From the NCBI GenBank assembly GCA_947522735.1, contig CANNTZ010000033.1:1-25776 (forward strand): a stretch of DNA of 25,776 nucleotides, given 5' to 3'. Under the pieces are notes generated by a model. It did not search any database. It was not told the DNA's origin and worked only from the letters and a program-made list of their open reading frames with translations. This DNA comes from an uncultured Oscillospiraceae bacterium. GTDB lineage: Bacteria > Bacillota > Clostridia > Oscillospirales > Ruminococcaceae. Position numbers and translations under genes: made by a program. Of this stretch, positions 21,722-25,776 are shown piece after piece. Numbering within the stretch: position 1 is the stretch's first letter; each line of letters opens with the position of its first letter.

Positions 21722-22675
21722 TCAGGCGTTCTCGGTCGGGACGGCGACCTTGGACAGGGTTTCGGCAACAATCTGCGCGCCTGCGTTGGCGCTGCGCAGC
21801 GCGGCGCCGCCCTTGGGAACTATTCTGTGCGAGAGGATGGCGGGCGCGACCGCCTTTACGTCGTCCGGCGTGACGAAATCGCGGCCTTCAAGCGCCGCGT
21901 AAGCCTGCGCGCCTCGCATCAGCGCAAGCGAGCCTCTTGGGCTGACGCCGACGCGGGCGTTTTGATGCTCGCGCGTCGCGTGGGTCACATCGACGATGTA
22001 GCCCTTGATGTCGTCCGAGACCGCTATCTCGCGGACGGCGCTCTGCATCTCACAGATGTCCTTGCCCGTCGCAACGGCTAAGAGGTCGTCGAGCGCCAAG
22101 CCGGAGCGACCGCGCGAGAGCATCTCGATCTCGCTTTCGCGTTCAAGATAGCCCATCGACAGCTTCATGAAGAAGCGGTCAAGCTGTGCCTCCGGCAGTG
22201 GGAATGTGCCCTGAGTCTCTATGGGATTCTGCGTCGCTATTACGAAATAAGGCTTATCCAGCCGATACGTGACAGAGTCCACAGTCACCGTCGCCTCCTC
22301 CATAGATTCCAGCAGGCTGGACTGGGTGCGCGGCGTGGCGCGGTTTATCTCGTCGGCAAGCAGGAGGTTGGTGAAGAGCGGACCGCGCCGGAAAGAGAAC
22401 TCGCCGAGCTTCTGGTTGTAGAAGTTGATGCCGGTAAGATCCGAGGGCAACAGGTCGGGCGTGAACTGCACACGGGTGCAGACGATATCCACAGACCTCG
22501 CCAGCGCCTTTGCCAGCGTCGTTTTGCCGGTGCCGGGCATATCCTCGAGCAGCACGTGTCCGTTGCTCAAAAGCGCTGTCAGCACCATTTTCAGCACGCC
22601 GCGCTTGCCAACTATAACCTTTTCGATGTTATCGATTATCATCTCACCGCTTTTTCTTACGTCAACCGCGTTCAA
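21722..22675 (-). CDS. MoxR-family AAA+ ATPase
   Basis: An ATPase of about 317 residues, the usual MoxR length. Numbering from the longer GTG start at 22690: Walker A M-P-G-T-G-K56-T-T, Walker B L-L-L-A-D113-E114, sensor A-T-Q-N-P-I-E (152-158) and E-A-Q-L-D-R-F (168-173). MoxR proteins act as chaperone-like ATPases for VWA/DUF58 partners. Start choice: the GTG at 22690 lies only about 10 nt from the predicted transcript start and lacks a ribosome binding site, while a TTG at 22675 has GGGAG 8 nt upstream. I prefer the TTG; five residues differ. First gene of the operon with DUF58, DUF4129-like and nitroreductase genes. Confidence 0.93.
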   Translation of the reverse strand: MNAVDVRKSGEMIIDNIEKVIVGKRGVLKMVLTALLSNGHVLLEDMPGTGKTTLAKALARSVDIVCTRVQFTPDLLPSDLTGINFYNQKLGEFSFRRGPLFTNLLLADEINRATPRTQSSLLESMEEATVTVDSVTYRLDKPYFVIATQNPIETQGTFPLPEAQLDRFFMKLSMGYLERESEIEMLSRGRSGLALDDLLAVATGKDICEMQSAVREIAVSDDIKGYIVDVTHATREHQNARVGVSPRGSLALMRGAQAYAALEGRDFVTPDDVKAVAPAILSHRIVPKGGAALRSANAGAQIVAETLSKVAVPTENA

Positions 22676-22706
22676 AAGATCATCTCCCACTTTTTCTTCA
22701 TGATTA

Positions 22707-22735
22707 ATTGTAACACGTTATTTGCGCAAAATCAA
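22707..22735 (-). promoter_or_regulatory. Promoter of the MoxR operon
   Basis: On the minus strand TTGATT (22730-22735), 17 nt and TACAAT (22707-22712) lie in the 90-nt gap after the AraC gene. The spacer and the -35 edge contain the palindrome TTTGCGCAAA (22721-22730), a possible regulator site. Confidence 0.7.
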
Positions 22736-22779
22736 TCCGCATAATTTGTTTGATTTATACCGCTGATTATTCGGATTGT

Positions 22780-23547
22780 TCAGAGCAGTCGCGCGGCTCT
22801 GGTGGCGCGGCGGAACTCTCTTGGCGTCGTCAGCTTCTGCCGTCGGAACTCCCTGTCAAGGCTGCGCAGCGAGCCAAAGCCGCACCTTGCCGCTATCTCC
22901 TCCACGCTGAGCGTGCTGCCGGTCAGATATTCGCACGCCGTTTCGACGCGCAGGCGCAGGATATAGGAGTGATACGGGAGGCCGGTGGCGCGCTTGAAAA
23001 ATTTGGAGAGATAGACATAATCGTATGCAAGCTGTGACGAAAGCTCGCCGAGGGTGGCCCCTGTGGAGAAATTTTCCTCGGCAAAGCTCAACATACGCGT
23101 CAGCAGCGTCTGCTTTTCGCTGACGTTTGCCGGGAGATATTCCGCGCCCGCATCAAATGTCCCGCATATGCTGTAGGCGTAAGCCTTTTGAAGATACCGG
23201 TTTGCGGCGCGCGGCGTGAACCGCTCGGAATATGCAAAGCTGCAATCGGCCGGAACGCAGCCGTTTCTAAGATTGTAATATTCGGAGACCAGCTCCGGCG
23301 AAAAGATGCACATGACATGCCTGCTGTGCGGATGCGGGCGGTAGGAGTGGACGCAGTAGGGGAAGATCAGCGCCGCCCGTCCCTTTGTAAGCAGATGTGC
23401 CCTTCCGTCAACCGTCACCTCCGCCGCGCCGTCAGTCGTCATGAAAAACTCGAACGATCTGTGTATGTGCGCGGGGAAATCCATATCGCACCCTTCGATG
23501 TAGAAAAACTCATCTGCCTTGCCGGAATGCTGAAGCTCAAAAAACAA
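22780..23547 (-). CDS. AraC-family transcriptional regulator
   Basis: A 255-residue regulator. An N-terminal cupin-like sensor (about 1-130, with H27-x-H29 and E33) is followed by two helix-turn-helix units (about 155-255) with the family pattern L-S-V-E-E-I-A-A-R-C-G-F-G-S-L-R-S-L-D-R-E-F and a C-terminal T-P-R-E-F-R. The start is TTG at 23547 with GGAGGG about 9-10 nt upstream; the nearby ATG is in another frame. It is divergent from the ThuA-like and Gfo/Idh/MocA genes with overlapping promoters, so it probably activates them in response to a sugar or sugar acid. Confidence 0.92.
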   Translation of the reverse strand: MFFELQHSGKADEFFYIEGCDMDFPAHIHRSFEFFMTTDGAAEVTVDGRAHLLTKGRAALIFPYCVHSYRPHPHSRHVMCIFSPELVSEYYNLRNGCVPADCSFAYSERFTPRAANRYLQKAYAYSICGTFDAGAEYLPANVSEKQTLLTRMLSFAEENFSTGATLGELSSQLAYDYVYLSKFFKRATGLPYHSYILRLRVETACEYLTGSTLSVEEIAARCGFGSLRSLDREFRRQKLTTPREFRRATRAARLL

Positions 23548-23596
23548 TGCCGTCCACCCTCCATTTGTCGCTTTCGAAAGACTATTTATGTCTTAT

Positions 23597-23647
23597 ATTT
23601 TACTATGAACAGTCTTGTATTGTCAACAAGAGATGGTACAATATAAT
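23597..23647. promoter_or_regulatory. Divergent promoters sharing a -35 between AraC and ThuA genes
   Basis: Plus strand: TTGTCA (23620-23625), 16 nt, TATAAT (23642-23647). Minus strand: TTGACA (complement of 23621-23626), 18 nt, TAAAAT (complement of 23597-23602). The two -35 boxes share five base pairs. An inverted repeat CTTGT-N7-ACAAG (23614-23630) surrounds them and could bind AraC. Confidence 0.65.
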
Positions 23648-23681
23648 CAGGATTTTGCAGGGAAGGGAATGAAATTATACG

Positions 23682-24347
23682 GTGAAAAGGGCGCTGATAG
23701 TTTACGGAGGCTGGGACGGCCACGATCCCAGAGGCGTGTCCGCGCTGTTTGAGCGGGTGCTGCGCGCGGAGGACTTTGAGGTGACGCTGTCGGACAGTCA
23801 GGAGATACTGCTTCGCGAGCTGTCCGGCTACGACCTGTTCATACCCATTTGGACCATGGGGGTCATAGCGCCGGAGGCGGAGAGGAGCGTTATGGCGGCG
23901 GTCGAAAACGGAATGGGTCTCGCAGGCTGTCACGGTGGCATGTGCGATGCGTTCCGTCAATCGACGGACTGGCAATTTATGACCGGTGCGCAATGGGTGG
24001 CTCATCCGGGCGGCGACGGCGTTAGGTATCGTGTGAACATCCGGCGCTCCTCGGATTCGGAGATCGTGCGCGGTATCGGCGACTTCGACGTCACGAGCGA
24101 GCAGTACTACATCCACGTCGACCCGGTGGTAAACGTGCTTGCCACCACGCGTTTCCCGGTGATCGACGGGCCGCACGCCGCAAACGGCGAGGTGGACGTG
24201 CCCGTGGTATACACCAAGCGCTGGGGCAGGGGACGCGTATTCTATAATTCGCTGGGGCACACGAGCAGGGTGTTCGAGACTCCGGAGGCGCTTGAAATAA
24301 TGCGGCGCGGGTTCATCTGGGCTGCAAGAGGGGAGAAAACGGAATGA
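23682..24347 (+). CDS. ThuA-domain protein
   Basis: A 221-residue protein of the ThuA fold, a class I glutamine-amidotransferase-like family found with sugar catabolism genes. Family features are V-Y-G-G-W-D-G-H14, the central G-L-A-G-C-H84-G-G and V-V-Y-T-K-R-W-G-R-G-R-V-F-Y-N-S-L-G-H near the end. The usual amidotransferase cysteine is not obvious. The function of the family is poorly known; it is linked to trehalose or keto-sugar use. The GTG at 23682 is the first possible start because TGA lies in frame 12 nt before it; GGAAGGGA is 13 nt upstream, rather far. It overlaps the next gene by 4 nt (ATGA), so both belong to one operon. Confidence 0.88.
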   Translation: MKRALIVYGGWDGHDPRGVSALFERVLRAEDFEVTLSDSQEILLRELSGYDLFIPIWTMGVIAPEAERSVMAAVENGMGLAGCHGGMCDAFRQSTDWQFMTGAQWVAHPGGDGVRYRVNIRRSSDSEIVRGIGDFDVTSEQYYIHVDPVVNVLATTRFPVIDGPHAANGEVDVPVVYTKRWGRGRVFYNSLGHTSRVFETPEALEIMRRGFIWAARGEKTE

Positions 24348-25450
24348 AAAGCATCGGAGTAGTCGGCTGTGGCAACATAAGCGGGATATATCTGAAAAAT
24401 CTCACGGGCGTGTTCCGGAACGTGACGGTTCTTGCCTGCGGCGATCTTGACGCGGACAAGGCGCGGGAGGCCGCCGCAAAGCACGGGATTCCGCGGATAT
24501 TGACGTTCGAGGAGATGCTCGCCTGTCCGGAGATCGATATCATTCTCAACATTACCACTCCGGGGCTGCATTACGGCGTCTCAAGGCGGGCGCTTGAGGC
24601 GGGCAAGAGCGTTTACAGTGAAAAGCCGCTCGCGATGACCTTTGCGCAGGGGCGGGAGCTGGTGGAGCTTGCCCGCGAAAAAGGGCTTTATCTCGGCTGC
24701 GCGCCAGACACCTTTCTCGGCGCGGGACTCTCCGCTGCCAGAGAGGCGATTAGCGCGGGGATGATAGGCAGGCCGTTCGCGGGGGCGGCGTTCATGATGT
24801 GTTCCGGCCACGAGAGCTGGCATCCGTCGCCTGAATTTTACTATAAAAAAGGCGGCGGGCCGCTGTTCGACATGGGGCCGTATTACATCACCGCGCTTGT
24901 CGAGCTGCTCGGACCGGTCGAGCGGGTTAGCGCGATAAATTCCCGCACCTACAGCGAACGCATCATCACCAGCCAGCCGAAGTACGGGCAGACGGTCGGC
25001 GTTGAGGTGGACACCCACTGCGCGGCGCTGCTGCATTTTGCAGACGGCGCGACCGTCACTCTTGTCACCAGCTTTGATGTGTGCAAACACAGTATGCCGG
25101 AGATGGAGCTTTACGGCACGCTTGGCAGTCTCCGTATCCCGGATCCTAACGGCTTTGGGGGCCCGGTGCTGTGCGCCTCTCGGGAGGAGGGCGAATACCG
25201 CCGGCTTCCGCTTATCAGCGCCTATTCCGGAAATTGCCGTGGGCTCGGTCTCGCAGAAATGGCGCTTGCGATGGAGGAGCGCCGCCGCTGCTTTGCCTGC
25301 GGCGAGCTTGGGCTGCATGTGCTTGAGGTGATGGAGGGTATACAGCGCAGCTCTGATGAGCGGCATGAGATAGCGATAGGCTCCCGTCCGCCGGCACCCG
25401 GCAGCTTTGATCGTACCGCGCCGTTCGGAGTTCTTCGCGTGGTGAAATGA
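24344..25450 (+). CDS. Gfo/Idh/MocA-family oxidoreductase
   Basis: A 368-residue NAD(P)-dependent sugar oxidoreductase. The Rossmann motif G5-V-V-G8-C-G10-N-I-S-G is at the N terminus and the catalytic E93-K94-P95 is intact. In the substrate domain, the usual D-x-G-x-H reads D-M-G-P-Y-Y, a form I associate with a subfamily that pairs with ThuA. It would oxidise or reduce a sugar, inositol or sugar acid in the cytoplasm. AGAGGGGAGAAAACGG precedes the ATG, which overlaps the ThuA stop. With AraC and ThuA it forms a small catabolic unit; no transporter or kinase is nearby, so substrate supply lies elsewhere. Confidence 0.93.
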   Translation: MKSIGVVGCGNISGIYLKNLTGVFRNVTVLACGDLDADKAREAAAKHGIPRILTFEEMLACPEIDIILNITTPGLHYGVSRRALEAGKSVYSEKPLAMTFAQGRELVELAREKGLYLGCAPDTFLGAGLSAAREAISAGMIGRPFAGAAFMMCSGHESWHPSPEFYYKKGGGPLFDMGPYYITALVELLGPVERVSAINSRTYSERIITSQPKYGQTVGVEVDTHCAALLHFADGATVTLVTSFDVCKHSMPEMELYGTLGSLRIPDPNGFGGPVLCASREEGEYRRLPLISAYSGNCRGLGLAEMALAMEERRRCFACGELGLHVLEVMEGIQRSSDERHEIAIGSRPPAPGSFDRTAPFGVLRVVK

Positions 25451-25463
25451 CGGTCGTGTTTCA

Positions 25464-25501
25464 GGCTGTCTCCTGTGCCGAAAGGTTTTTTGGGGACAGC
25501 C
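25464..25501 (+). terminator. Hairpin after the Gfo/Idh/MocA gene
   Basis: GGCTGTCTCC (25464-25473) pairs with GGGGACAGCC (25492-25501) with one G-U pair. The loop is 18 nt and itself holds a T6 run; no T-run follows the stem. It lies 14 nt after the stop and could end the operon, but is not a standard terminator. It abuts the palindrome at 25501-25525. Confidence 0.45.
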
Positions 25502-25525
25502 GTATACATTAATTTAATGTATACG
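25501..25525. repeat. 25-nt perfect palindrome
   Basis: Arms CGTATACATTAA (25501-25512) and TTAATGTATACG (25514-25525) are exact inverted copies around a single T. It shares its first base with the preceding hairpin. Such a site may be an operator, a cruciform or part of a terminator pair. Confidence 0.6.
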
Positions 25526-25578
25526 TGTTGAATAATTTGGTGTAAAACAACGAAATTGCAAAAAGATGCAATAATCAC

Positions 25579-25607
25579 TTGATTTTCATCCTGAAATGGT
25601 GTATCAT
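25579..25607 (+). promoter_or_regulatory. Promoter of tRNA-Val
   Basis: TTGATT (25579-25584), 17 nt and TATCAT (25602-25607) lie upstream of the tRNA. The predicted transcript start is near 25614, about 18 nt before the mature 5' end. Confidence 0.65.
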
Positions 25608-25631
25608 ATATCTCGCACCGAACAGAAAAAT

Positions 25632-25707
25632 GGACGATTAGCTCAGCTGGTAGAGCATTCGCTTGACGTGCGAAGGGTCAGCGGTTCGATTCCGTTATCG
25701 TCCACCA
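25632..25707 (+). tRNA. tRNA-Val (anticodon GAC)
   Basis: A complete 76-nt cloverleaf with encoded CCA. The acceptor GGACGAT pairs perfectly with ATCGTCC. The D arm is GCTC/GAGC. The anticodon stem TTCGC/GCGAA holds loop TTGACGT with anticodon GAC, reading valine codons GUC and GUU. The T arm has loop TTCGATT. It is a single gene with its own promoter and terminator. Confidence 0.97.
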
Positions 25708-25714
25708 TACTTGA

Positions 25715-25765
25715 GAAATCCGAACTTGATTCCGATAGGGAATGGGTTCGGATTTCTTGTTTTTA
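25715..25765 (+). terminator. Terminator of tRNA-Val
   Basis: An 11-bp perfect stem, GAAATCCGAAC (25715-25725) with GTTCGGATTTC (25746-25756), has a 20-nt loop and is followed by TTGTTTTTATC. It starts 8 nt after the tRNA CCA end. Confidence 0.88.
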
Positions 25766-25776
25766 TCAAGGACATT

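Noticed and set aside
1..25776. CRISPR arrays, insertion sequences, prophage or toxin-antitoxin loci
   Set aside because: No regularly spaced repeats, transposase, integrase or phage structural gene and no small toxin-antitoxin pair could be recognised.

Overview
The window looks like chromosomal DNA of a moderately GC-rich member of the Firmicutes, most likely class Clostridia. The evidence is consensus AGGAGG-type ribosome binding sites, AT-rich sigma-A style promoters in otherwise GC-rich DNA, frequent TTG/GTG starts, short intrinsic terminators, and the gene families seen: clostripain-type C11 protease, DUF6320, a RelQ-like alarmone synthetase, and a flavodiiron protein fused to flavin reductase and rubredoxin. 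No phage, transposase, integrase or CRISPR array was seen. I found 20 protein genes and one tRNA.

Left part (1-3960, minus strand): a four-gene operon reads leftward from a clear promoter at 3931-3959. It encodes an HSL-type alpha/beta hydrolase, a condensation/alcohol-acetyltransferase-like acyltransferase, a zinc-ribbon membrane protein (DUF6320-like) and a PAP2-like membrane protein. Together they suggest making or remodelling an acylated or esterified lipid; the product is unknown.

Centre-left (3990-11490, plus strand): a promoter with an 18-bp perfect palindrome over its -10 drives a surface lipoprotein C11 protease, a GNAT acetyltransferase and dnaE (replicative polymerase with a complete PHP metal site). 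pfkA follows with its own promoter and terminator.

Centre (11500-14990): on the minus strand are a lipoprotein of unknown function, a small (p)ppGpp synthetase and a TetR regulator. TetR is divergent from an NAD(P)-dependent epimerase/dehydratase gene, and their promoters overlap so that both -10 boxes lie in one 12-bp palindrome.

Centre-right (14996-18600, minus strand): an operon of a 4Fe-4S protein, a Crp/Fnr regulator and a four-domain flavodiiron protein probably handles O2 or NO stress in an anaerobe. A TGTGA-N5-TCACA palindrome lies upstream.

Right (18617-22740, minus strand): MoxR ATPase, DUF58, a DUF4129-like membrane protein and a nitroreductase form one operon with a promoter at 22707-22735 and a terminator at 18558-18586. 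An AraC regulator (22780-23547) is divergent from a ThuA-like gene and a Gfo/Idh/MocA oxidoreductase, a probable sugar-derivative catabolic pair. Two back-to-back hairpins, a promoter, tRNA-Val(GAC) and a terminator close the window.
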